Source of the DNA: Rhinopomastus cyanomelas
Lineage: Eukaryota > Chordata > Aves > Bucerotiformes > Rhinopomastidae
Direction: 5' to 3'
NCBI GenBank assembly: GCA_013400115.1
Contig: VXBP01003605.1
Location: 62,001 to 126,000 of the forward strand
DNA length: 64,000 bases
In this document: one piece after another, positions 33,954-44,360 of the stretch
Position numbering within the stretch: position 1 is the first letter of the stretch
Layout of the letters: each line of letters opens with the position of its first letter
Translations under genes and position numbers: made by a program
Notes under the pieces: generated by a model
Told to the model about the DNA's origin: nothing
The model's input: only the letters and a program-made list of their open reading frames with translations
The model's database searches: none

Positions 33954-34460
33954 GGCCCGTTAAAGCAAGTCCGGGGCACGGAGGCCCCAAACAGACTGAA
34001 AACCCCTTTATAAAATGCGCCGTGCGCCGCCGCCTAAGGCAGCTTCACCAGTGGCTTCCACCGCCGCGGCCCAGAGCTGCAGCAACGAGACCCACAAAAT
34101 GGCGGCTGGGCACCTCTGCTCCGGCTGGCGGCGGGGGCGTGGGGAGGAGGCGGAGCCACGCGGAGTATGCTGGGAAAAAAGCTGAGGCGGCAGCGCGCGA
34201 GGCGGTGCGTCAAAGCGGCGCGCGGCCGGAAGCACTTTGTGGTGGCGGTGTCGGTAGTCGTCTGCGCCTGTTGGGTCCCAATCTGTCCTATCCCTGGAAG
34301 CGTTTGTCCTGTGAGGGCCTGACTGCTCCCCTTTCTCCAACCCGTACTAGAGCCAGGCACCCCAGCTTTGTCTCCTAGTGCAGTAGGGGCAGGACGAAGC
34401 CCCGAGGTCTTTCTGTGATAGGTAGCCGAGCAGCTCGAGGCAGCCGTGCCTATGGCCTTT
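33480..34460. promoter_or_regulatory. CpG island and probable bidirectional promoter at the CSTF3 start
   Basis: This is the only dense CpG-rich block in the window and it spans CSTF3 exon 1. Motifs seen: CCGGAAGC (ETS type, 34226-34233), AAAATGGCGGC (YY1 type, 34096-34106) and GTATGCTGGGAA (near the ZNF143 consensus, about 34165-34176). A TTTATAAA lies at 34008-34015. If used as a TATA box for the minus strand it would place the start near 33,980 and give a 5' UTR of under 40 nt. A housekeeping CpG promoter of this kind usually fires divergently, so a plus-strand transcript is expected. The start sites are inferred. Confidence 0.75.
33924..33953 (-). CDS. CSTF3: CSTF3 coding exon 1 (residues 1-10)
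   Basis: This exon encodes the initiator and nine residues, [10 protein letters not shown], and ends in phase 0 at a CAG|GTGAGC donor. Reading upstream in frame gives GCC, CGG and then TAA at 33960-33962, so no earlier in-frame ATG is possible on this transcript. G at -3 gives an acceptable Kozak context. The peptide differs from the mammalian N-terminus (MSGDGATEQ) and is one residue longer, whereas everything from exon 2 on is nearly invariant. Confidence 0.93.
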
Positions 34461-35327
34461 ACGAGGCCTGCGCTCTGGGTCTTCTTCCTGCTTGCTCAGT
34501 CCCCATTCTCTGCCTTGTTGACATCCTAGCGACAGTGAGCAGAAACTAGGAGGTTTTTGCGACTTTCAGCCTTTGTCGTCGGCTGTTTTGTTGCTGGCGT
34601 GTTGCCCCTGAGAATACTTTTATGCGAGCCATCACGCTGCCCTGGGCATGTAATGCCCTCGATGGCTGCTCGCAGTAGAGCTGTGCCTTCCTCCTCAGAG
34701 GAGCTCTTGTTAATTGGGGAGACATGTTCAAAAGACAGACTGAGTGGTAATTGTCACAAAAGACTTCGAGGATACAGGATGCATCTCCCCCTAAAGTTAC
34801 ATTATGTGCAAACTAATCGGTCTGTCTGAGAGAAGGGCTGATGAAATAGCTGCTGAAGACAATATGCTATGTGAAACAAGTTGATTGCAGGAGGCTTGGC
34901 TGATACCAAGGTGAACATTGACTTAACTGCCTTCACATCAGCAGTGTAAGTGCTCTTAATATAATACAGTCATATTGATGTAGAAATACTTAGAAGTAAT
35001 TTGATAATAATACTCTTTGGGTTCTGCTTCCAAAAGTCACCTTCTTAAACCACAGTAATGTGAAATAATTATGAAACCTTAATATGTAATGTTTCTTCTG
35101 AAGCTTGATGCACCCCCCAAAAAAGGGAGCAGATAGTAAACACTTACTTGGCCAGTCTGTGTAGTAACACTTTTTTCATTATTTGAGAATATTGAATATC
35201 GATTCTGTTATTTTTAAAGAGTTATCTATCAGGACATACCTGTAGGTTTTAGTTCAGTTGTCCTGTTCTCTGATTTCTTAGATGTGCTTTTCATGATTTT
35301 GTCATATGAGGTACATTGGAGAGCAGT

Positions 35328-35945
35328 GTAGGAGAAAGAGACCTGAAGATCCTAGTGGACAGCAGGATGACTATGAGCCAGTAATGTGCTCTTGTGGCCA
35401 AGAGGACCAAAAGCATCCTGGGGAATGGTGGTTGGTTAGCAGATTGAGAGAGGTCCTTCTCACGCCTCTATTCTGCTCTAGTGAGGCCGCATCTGGAGTA
35501 TTGCATCCAGTTCTGGGCCCCTCAATTCAAGAAGGACATGGCTGCTGGAGGGTGTCCAGCATAGAGCAACAAAGATGATCAAGGAAGTGGGACACCTCCC
35601 TTACAAAGAAAGGGTGAGGGAGCTGGGTCTCTTCGGCTTGGAGAAGAGGAGACTGAGGGGTGACCTCATTAATGTCTATAAATATGTGAGGGGTGGGTGT
35701 CAGGAGGATGGAGCCAGCCTCTTCTCAGTGTCATCTGGTGATAGGACAAGGGGCAATGGTTGCAAGCTGGAACAGAGGAGGTTCCACATCAATATCAGAA
35801 GGAACTTCTTCACAGTGAGGATGACTGAGCCCTGGAACAGGCTGTCCAGGGGGGGTGAGGAGGCTCCTTCTCTGGAGACATTTAAAACCCACCTAGATGT
35901 GTTCCTTTGTGACTTGGTCTAGGTGATCCTGATGATTCTATGATT
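35328..35945 (+). mobile_element. CR1 LINE fragment with the end of ORF2 and the 3' terminus
   Basis: About 620 bp, 5'-truncated. It encodes the end of the CR1 ORF2 protein (for example LGLFGLEKRRLRGDLINVY) and runs to CATTTAAAACCCACCTAGAT and the terminal GATTCTATGATT. The frame is broken in places. It is one of the most complete copies here and lies about 1.4 kb from the CSTF3 start, on the divergent side. Confidence 0.9.
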
Positions 35946-38900
35946 TATTGTTATGGGCTGTTTCTTCACAACATAATCTGTTTTGAAAATTTTTGATATG
36001 TAAATACAATTTAATTCCAAAAAGCTGCAGTGCTGGTAAAACTTGTAGTTGAATCATATGTATGTTGTTCTAGGTCTACAGAGTGTTGGCTGTTCTGGTG
36101 GCTTCGCTGAAATGTCATAGTTCTTTGGGTGGTTTTTTTTGCAAATATATTCCTAATTTTAGGTGTGTTTTATTGTGAATCTGACAAGGAGGAGCAGTAT
36201 TACTTGTAAGTATTTAAATGATGAGTTGTGTTCAGAGTAACTTTGAAAATGTTTCCTTGTCTTAAATGTAGAGTGCAAATTTAACAGTGTTAGCTTAACT
36301 CAAGTTTTGCCTTAAATTGGGGCCTCGAACAAAAGACTGCAGGCTTGAGTTCAGCAGTACTGTGAGTTAATGTTAGTTGACCCATTTAACAGGCTGATTT
36401 GGAACTTTCTTGATGATTGTGTGAGAGCAAATAATGGGGATGCAGCAGCTAAGCTTACAAACCTACTTAGCTGCTAATTCCTTCTGCACAGGTCAGCTGT
36501 TGCTTTAGAATGTGACTGTTCCTTCCCTTCCTTCTGTAGGTGTGTCATCTCCAGTGGAACAGCTTAAGGTTCCTAGCCCAAGGTAACTGGAGCATCAGAG
36601 ACTTGATGACAGGCCTGACTGCTTTGGAAGGGTACACTTTACTTTTGGGATTGTTTGTGATATCAAAGCAACTTTGCTAAAGTGTGCTGTGCTGTAGTGA
36701 TTCACACTTAGTTCAGTTAATTGATGCAAAACCTATTAGCAAGCTATGAGTTAACAGGTAAACTATTGGGAATTATACTGCTCTGTGAGTGTTGCAAAAG
36801 CTAAGAGCATCTCAAACTGGATGTGAATTGAAGGCTGCTCTACCTACTGATCAGTGGGATTTAAATATTGCTGCTCAGAAAACACAGACCAAAAAAAAAA
36901 AGGAAAATGTAGCTTAAAAGAAATGACTGTAAGAAAATGACATCTTAAACCAAATAGATGTTGAACCTTAAAGGCTGTCAGGCCAGATCCTGGCAAACTG
37001 TAATATGGAGCAAACTTGAAAGGAAACTGCATTCACAGAGCCAGCACAGTGGTTATCAAATAACGCTGACATACCTGTCTCCCATGCGATTTTAGCTGCC
37101 ATAGCAGATTAGTTTTTAATACCAGTTATGAAAGTATATGTTTTGCATGACCTTTTTAGTGTAATGCTGCAGCCACTGACAGTGTTCCTCAGAAACTTCT
37201 TTCAGAAGAACTGATGGCTATAATTATATCTGCCCGATGCTAGAGCAAGTGTTTGCAGCATTCAGATTTGACCTGCCTGTTAATGCCTCTGCATTAATCG
37301 TGAATCTTAAGCTGCCTGAGTGTAGAAGATACTGGGAATTGTCCTCCCCCACCCCCGTCACAATGTTACTGGAGGCTATGGCTGTGTCACCCCTCCTCTA
37401 GGATGGATTTTGGCATACAGTTTGACCACAAAACTGAGAGACCTTGTCTTGCTCTTGGCCAGTGTGGTGGTGGGCCCTGTTGTTTCCTCAGCTGAGATTT
37501 GTGTAGTACTTGATTATCCCTGTAGGACCCATAATCAGACCTTTTATATTTCATTTTTGACAACACCATAGACATTCTGTAACTAAGAGAAGGTGGCAGT
37601 CTAAATTTATATTCCCATAGGCCATAATTAAGACTGAAATTCACCTTTCTGCCAAACTGGTTTGCTCCTCATTTAACATCCGCTGGTTTAGAGCCAGATG
37701 CGTCTCAGTAATTGGTCGCATCAATGGCAAAGATGAGGAAGGAAGTAAAACCCAGGCTAACCAGCTGAGCTGGATTTGTGCTCTGGGGCTCTGTATTGGT
37801 AGTATTTGCAGTGCAAAGTGAAGGAAGCAGCTGGAGGGGCAGAGGAGAAGGCAGTAGGACTCAACTAAGAGTGGTATCCTGGAAGGAGCTGTGTGTGAAG
37901 CTGTTTTGATGGGTATGTGACTGGTAGGAGCTGTGGCATTGGAGCTGTTGTCTAAGTAACATTCTCTACAATATTTCTGTCTCTGTGCATTTTCTCACTC
38001 TGCTCACACATAGCACAACATTACAGCCTTTCTCTGCTCTAAATACAGGATTTACAAGTTCTGAAGTAGAAGATTGGGGCAGTGAAGTGTTTGCTCATTA
38101 CAGGAGAATCAGGTTACTACATGCATTGCAGCGTTTGGAACCTTAATCTGTCAAAATGAAGCAGCCTGCATATTGGATCTGCAGATGCTTCTGTGTTACC
38201 GGATCTAGCAGTGGTCTCATTTATCATCAGTAGTTAGGGAGAAGATGTCTCATTTCATTCCAGTTCAGCTTGATTTCCAGTTCATGCCCTGTGTTATCAT
38301 CTCTCTTGTGTGCTGCTGTGGGTAATGTGTGCGAGGAAGGCATGGTGGGCACGCACTGTGTCTGACTTAGTCCAGCTGCCAGGGCCTAAGGTGCTGATGA
38401 TTATTGTTCCAGTAGAGGTTTACAATATGGAAAGCGCAGAGAGGGTCATATGTCATGACAAACAAGCAGTGACATCAACAGCAAAGGATGAAGCTCTGTG
38501 TCCCCTGTTGCCCAGTGAATTGAGCTTCATTATCTCAGTCTGCTATGAAATAAAAAAGGAATCAGTGACATACAATGGTAAATGATGGGGGTGCAAAGTA
38601 ATGAAAGGAAGTTTCTTTGTTTAGAGAATAGAGAGAAATATGTCACACTTTAAAATTGCTCTATTTAAGGAGCAAAACTAATTTAGAAATTCAGGTGAAT
38701 GGACTAGTGAATCACCAGCATGACTAGCAGGCAGTAATTGCAGTGGACTGCACAGTTGCAGTAATTTAATACTGTAATAAAGTGTTAAAGTTATGGATTG
38801 AATTCTGACCTCCTCAACACCAATTAATTTACTTGAATTGACTGTCATTTAATGCTGTTTAACACAGTATTGCCTGGTTTATTTTTTCTAAGCAGCTTTT

Positions 38901-39706
38901 CAGCTTCCTGAGAAAAGTGTAAACAATCCATGCATAGACCAAACAAGCTTTTGCTAAATCTTGTCCTGTTTTAACTCCAGTGCTCTTTCACAGTGGAAGT
39001 TGTTCTGTCTGTAACACTACTTGCTTTTATGGATCAGTATCTCAATGTCTAAATTGAGGTTCCTTTTGCAGATTTGCTGAAGGAAACTAAAGCTGGATCT
39101 GTGTTTAAAGCTGAATCTGTATTTTAATGGTGAAACGTTAAGCCAACAGCTGGATATCCTCACTGTCAGGATTCTGTTGGGTTTCTCTTAAAATCTATGG
39201 ACAGATACTTAGGGATGGGCCATTTGTAACCTACATCCTGAATATCCAGTGTAGTATGTGCACTGGTTAGTTCTCTAGTAGTCTCCAGTCAGTCTCGTGT
39301 ACAGCAACAGTGTCTGAAAATCAGCGAGACCAATATCCTCCCATTCCACTTGGACAAAATTTTCCAGCAGAAAAAGAAGAGAAATCGAGAAAACCTCAAG
39401 CTGCAGAACACAGGTTTTGTTTAACAAAACCTCAAAAACTCCCAACCCAAAGCTAACCCCCTAAAGAAACCCCACAGAAACAAATGAAAAGCCAAACCAA
39501 CAACCCTCAGCTGAGTGGTGTTGTTTGTGTACTGGGTTAAAGTGGAGGACAGACCAAACCAAGTGCAGCAGCCCACTTCACTTATTGCAGCCTTCTCAGA
39601 CTTGCCGGTGTTCTTTGTAACCTCAGTCTGTTTGAAGCAGTTCAAACGTGTGTGGTAACCATTGCCATGGCTAGATCTCTTGGCCTGTGGCCGCTGGGCG
39701 AGTCCC

Positions 39707-39720
39707 CCGGGAGGTGGCAG
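39707..39720 (+). promoter_or_regulatory. Candidate CTCF-type motif in a small GC-rich patch
   Basis: CCGGGAGGTGGCAG matches the CTCF core CCASYAGRKGGCRS at 12 of 14 positions. It sits in a GC-rich patch (about 39,655-39,760) within otherwise AT-rich intergenic DNA, with a repeated TTGGCAACC / GGTAACCATTGCC theme on either side. Confidence 0.3.
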
Positions 39721-42700
39721 ACAAGCACCACTCCGGCTCGGCTGGACCAGCAGGAAATCCTTGGCAACCAGAGAAAGTGGCAAGGCAGGAACTTCGGGGC
39801 TTTTTATGGTTAGGTTAGAGGACTTTTTCCTGCCGCATTACTATTCTACATCACAAGTGGCTTTCTGTGATTCCTACTATGAGTAACAGCTTGCAACGAT
39901 GAATCATTTTCAAAGTGTTTTAAATTTATTTTAGGGAAAAGTCATGTGCATCCCAGTTTTAGGGGTATTAATACCCCAAAGTAGAAAGCAGAAGCATATG
40001 GAAGGAAAATTGAGGCATCAAAGGATGATTTGAATTTGAAGAGGAAACATGCCAGCGTTTAGGACAGAAATAACAATGTGAGGTGGGGCAGAGCACACTG
40101 GTGTGACACACTCTTGTTCTGCTGTGTGCTTACACAGTGCAATCACAGTGTTGATTGCAGTCATTTCTCAGTCAGCGTCAGCGATACACAATTTAAGTGT
40201 TAACCGTGATGATCTGGTACAATACTGGAGTGCTTCCAAGCAAGTTAGTGATTAACAGCAAAACGGACTGAGCATAGTGTTGCAGGCAAGCAGATGCCTC
40301 CTGCTTAGCTGCGTTTCCCAATCGTCACAAGGTGAGCTGTAAAAGTAAGTTTGAGACATCAGGCACTGTTCATTTTCACAATATATTTGAATCCGTCAGC
40401 GCAGAACCACCAGGAACAGTTTCCATCTCAGACTGGTTTGGGTTGAACTGTTGTTTTGTTAAATGCAGGTTGTGCACAAGCTAGGAAGTTCACTCTGCTG
40501 ACATAAATCCCACCTATTTGAGCGCTGTGTTTGTGCAGCCTAGAGAAACAGGAAAGGTAGAACTGGCCTGCCGGTCCACCTGTACTGAGAGTGGGGAGGT
40601 TGCTATGCAACTGTAGTATTTGATATTTTACTTGAAAGCTCAGCTCCAGGAAACAAGGGTTTACATAAGAATCAATCAATCTTTCTTTCTTCTAAGTGAG
40701 TTTCCTTCTATTATGAATCAAGCCTGTTTGTGAGATCCAAGTCCATTGCAAACTCAGAAGCAAAGTGAAAGAACCTAAAGTTTATGGCCATTTTAATCTC
40801 CTTCTTTTCAGCAGTCTCAATTTACAAATTTGGGAAATGCTGGTTCCCTCCTGGTGATGGAAAAGCAGTCACCCCTCCCTGCCTCATTCATCCACAAAAT
40901 ACTCCTTGCCTCAGTTTACCTTCAAATCCTCTTGTGACTATCCCGTGTGTCCCACCTGAAGCTCCACTTCCACCTCTGATTGTTAGAGTTCATGGTTATC
41001 AAAGGTTATTTTGAAGAAATAACTCATGGTTTTGACCTCTGTGCAAATTTCCAGACACTGTGCTTGAAACAGCTGCCTTGGAGTTTATCCCTGTGCAAAC
41101 ACAACCTGGCAGATGTGTGCTCTTTGATTTGTGTTTTCATGTTTATCTATAAAGCATCTGGCTGCCATGGTGATCAGATCACACACGCTTGACAGTTAAA
41201 TTTGCACTTAACTGGCAGTGCCAGGATCCTTTTCCATTAGAAGTTAGGCTTCCTGTTAACAAACTGTGTTCTCTAGCAAAAACAGTGATTCCGTGTGTCA
41301 GTCTCTGCTGTTTTTTAGTAAATTAATAGGGACACTGAGCTGAGGAGGTGCTTTTTCATTTTCTTTATTAGCAAAGCTTGTGATGTTACTGTGTTTGAAC
41401 CTCAGTCATGATATCTTGGCTTTACCCCATGCTGTAGCACAATTTGCTTTGGGTTTGTATTTCTGAAATAGTAAAACACTGCATTTTGATATCTCAGTGA
41501 AAGGAAACGCCTCAGCCTAGATAGAAGGAAGAAATACCCTTTGGGCCAACAGTCTGGAAGCATCACCTCCTCTAGGCAGTTCTAATTGCACATGGTGGTG
41601 CTTAGACCTGACATTACAGGTCATTTCATGTTACTTTCATGTGTTTGGGTTTTTTTTTTCTTGTGTTATTTTGACAATTTTTAAACAATAACACACAGAC
41701 TGGTGTTTACCCCGAAACAGTCATTTCGTGTTATTAGCCTGTGGAGCCCAATGAGGCGGCAAAGAGAATGTCACGGTTAGGTATTAGCTCCGGTTCCAAG
41801 CAGTGACTCTCCAAAGACTGTCTGGGGACAGTTACTCCCTGATTATGGTGCACGCACACATACTATTTGCAAGTTGCTGTAACTATGCAGTGAAGCAGTT
41901 AAAAACCTCAATGGTGGACCTACAAGACAAGCTATGCAGCATTTCTTATATATTACTGTCATTTTAGCTGTGTATATGCAAAATTACCCAAAGTGTAATG
42001 ATCCTGTAATGATTTAACACACAAATGACTGTGCTGTGGATTTTTATTATATTTGTTTGCTCTTTGACCAGAAATTATCTGCCTTTATTTCTCTTCCTTC
42101 AGTCCTTCTGTTGCCACTTATCTTGCAGCAGGTTGTCCTAGTTTTTTCCCTTGGAACAACAGAAGAAGAGCTGTTGGGTATCAGGAATGTGCATCCGTTG
42201 CTCTGCGTGAAAAGCAGTTTCAGTAGAAAGTATAAGCAGGAGGATGCACAATTTGGGAATGCCATCCACTTGGCCATGGCAGTGAGTTTGGGAATATTGT
42301 CAGTACCGGTTCCCTTGTAAATCCAAGGGATAACCAAGTCTGGTTGGAAAGCATGTGATAACTTCTTGGTTCACATGCTGTAGACAAATGCTTAGGGAGT
42401 GTGATAAGCGAACTGATGACTGGGCGTATCTGACAGACTGAAGGATGGCACGTAATAGTGTCTCATGAGTTACTTGCTCATCAAAGGATGTAATTGTGTT
42501 TAGAAAAGCGGGAAGGCAGCAGGTTTGGCTGGTTGCGTTAGAATACTTCAAAGACTTGATGGATTGTGTATGTTATCTAACTCAGTGTGCTTCTTTCAGT
42601 GGTATCTTTGGCCTCCCACTTGGCTTTTTTGTTTCTTCCTTTGCTGTATGACTCACTTTTATAATAACGCTTTTGTTACAATTATCTGCTGATTTGCATA

Positions 42701-43060
42701 ATGAATCCTCTTTCCTTTTCAGGGTTGCTTTGAGAACTCCTATATTTATAAATTCATGACCTTTTTTGCATTTTTCTCTCAGAAGCTGGCTGTCTGTGCT
42801 AGTTAGCAGTGCTAAACAGCCCTCCCTAAGCTGTTTACCAAAGCATTACACAGCTTTTGTTTTCCAAATATTCCAGTCAGTAGGGGAAAACACTGCTGCA
42901 TGCACCAGAAAAGTAAGAAAGATATAAGAAATGTAAGTTAATACAGTGGTAAGTTTTGAAACTGTTTATTAATCTTTTCAAAGCCCTCAGAAGAATACTA
43001 TGGATCAAAAACACTTGACATGGGTTTTATCTCTCTCCTTTGTGCTTAAAGGTTAGAATA

Positions 43061-43650
43061 TCACAGAAACACAGAATTGTAGGTGTTGGAAGAGACCTTG
43101 AAAGATCATCTAGTCCAACCTCTCTACTAGAGCAGAATCATCTAGGGCAGGTCACACAGCAATGTGTCCAGGCAGGTTTTGAATGTCTCCAGAGCAGGAG
43201 ACTTCACAGCCTCTCTTGTCAGCCTGTACCAGGACTCCGTCACCCTTCACAGGGAAGTTCTTCCTTATTTTTCTATAGAACATCGTCTGCTCCAGCTTGT
43301 ACCTGTTGCTTCTTGTCCTGTCATTGAACACAACTGAGCAGAGCCTAGCTCTATCCTCCTGACACTGATCCGCTATGTATTTATGAACATGAATGAAGCC
43401 ACCTCTCATTCTCCTCCAGGCTGAAAAGACCCAGCTCCCCCTCATCAGGGAAATGTTCTACTTCCTTAATCATCTTTGCGTTTGTGTGCTGGACTCTTTC
43501 AAGCAGTTTCCTGACCTTCTTGAACTAAGAGGCCCAGAACTGGAAACACTATTCCAAGTGCAACCTCACCAGGGCAAAGTAGAAGGGGAGGACAAACTCT
43601 GTTGCTTTATTAACCACTCCATTTCTAATACACCCCAGAGCATCTGTTAC
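43061..43650 (-). mobile_element. CR1 LINE 3' fragment
   Basis: The 3' terminus is at the left (TCACAGAAACACAGAATTG, GATCATCTAGTCCAACCTC). It extends through the C-terminal ORF2 part (complement of the CCTCTCATTCTCCTCCAGGC and GAAACACTATTCCAAGTGC blocks). It forms an inverted pair with the copy at 43,783. Confidence 0.87.
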
Positions 43651-43782
43651 TAGTACTCAGACTGCTATCCAATAGAACTATCTGGTTAGATTAATCACAT
43701 TTTAAATGCCTGTATAGCTTTTTAAATTGGCTATTAGTGCACCTCCAGTTTGTCTTTCAGTTGTTCTGATGTTTGTACTTCA

Positions 43783-43904
43783 TAAAACCCGCCTGGATAT
43801 GTTCCTGTGCAACTTGGTCTAGGTGATCCTGCTCTGGCAGGAGGATTGGACTAGATAATCTTTTGAGGTCCCTTCCAATCCCTAATGATTCTATGATTCT
43901 ATGA
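43783..43904 (+). mobile_element. CR1 LINE 3'-terminal fragment
   Basis: AAAACCCGCCTGGATATGTT, CTTGGTCTAGGTGATCCTG, GAGGTCCCTTCCAATCCC and two terminal ATGATTCT repeats. Confidence 0.87.
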
Positions 43905-44013
43905 AAGTAATCTATAATATCCCAATATAAAGTATTTGGGTGAAAAGGTAGTTTCAGTCCTGGATCTGAAAATAATTTTTTTTTCCTCGATATTTTAAAA
44001 ATATTTCATAGTG

Positions 44014-44360
44014 ACAGAATCACTGAGGCTGGAAAAGCCCTCTGAGCTCATCAAACCCAGCCTATAGCATAACATCACCACATCAGCCAGACCAGGGCAC
44101 TAAGGGCCACATCTAGTCTGTCCTTAAACATCACCAGGGATGGGGACTCCACCACTGCCCTGGGCAGTCCATTCCAGTGTCTGATCACCCTTTTGGTGAG
44201 GAAGTGCTTCCTTCCGCTTGAAACAACTGCTGCCATCAGAATCACTTTCAGGACACAAGAGCCATCTGCAAGATCTTCTCTTCCTTGCAAAAACTTCAGT
44301 CGCCATGGAATTAGTGTTATTATTGAGGCTGGAACAGACCTCTGAGATCACCATAATCTT
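44014..44360 (-). mobile_element. CR1 LINE 3' fragment(s)
   Basis: GACAGAATCACTGAGGCTGG, GATGGGGACTCCACCACTGC, CAGTCCATTCCAGTGTCTG and GAGGAAGTGCTTCCTTCCGC mark a minus-strand CR1. A second terminus-like block (TTGAGGCTGGAACAGACCTC) at about 44,319-44,353 suggests a nested or duplicated end. Confidence 0.85.

Larger units (their letters stand above)
34461..43060. other. Divergent flank of CSTF3: no coding gene seen
   Basis: Apart from the CR1 copy at 35,328-35,945 and the GC-rich patch near 39,700, this is unique AT-rich sequence. Reading frames are short and show no family resemblance or splice-bounded exon. In other vertebrates the neighbour on this side is HIPK3, usually with a divergent noncoding transcript near CSTF3. 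No exon of either can be placed from sequence alone. Confidence 0.7.

Noticed and set aside
34022..34378. 118-codon plus-strand frame and overlapping minus frames in the CpG island
   Set aside because: They are arginine/alanine/proline-rich frames typical of CpG islands. The CSTF3 start codon with its in-frame upstream stop rules out the minus-strand versions as CSTF3 extensions.
35575..35922. 115-codon plus-strand frame near the promoter
   Set aside because: It is the decayed C-terminus of CR1 ORF2, not a divergent coding gene.
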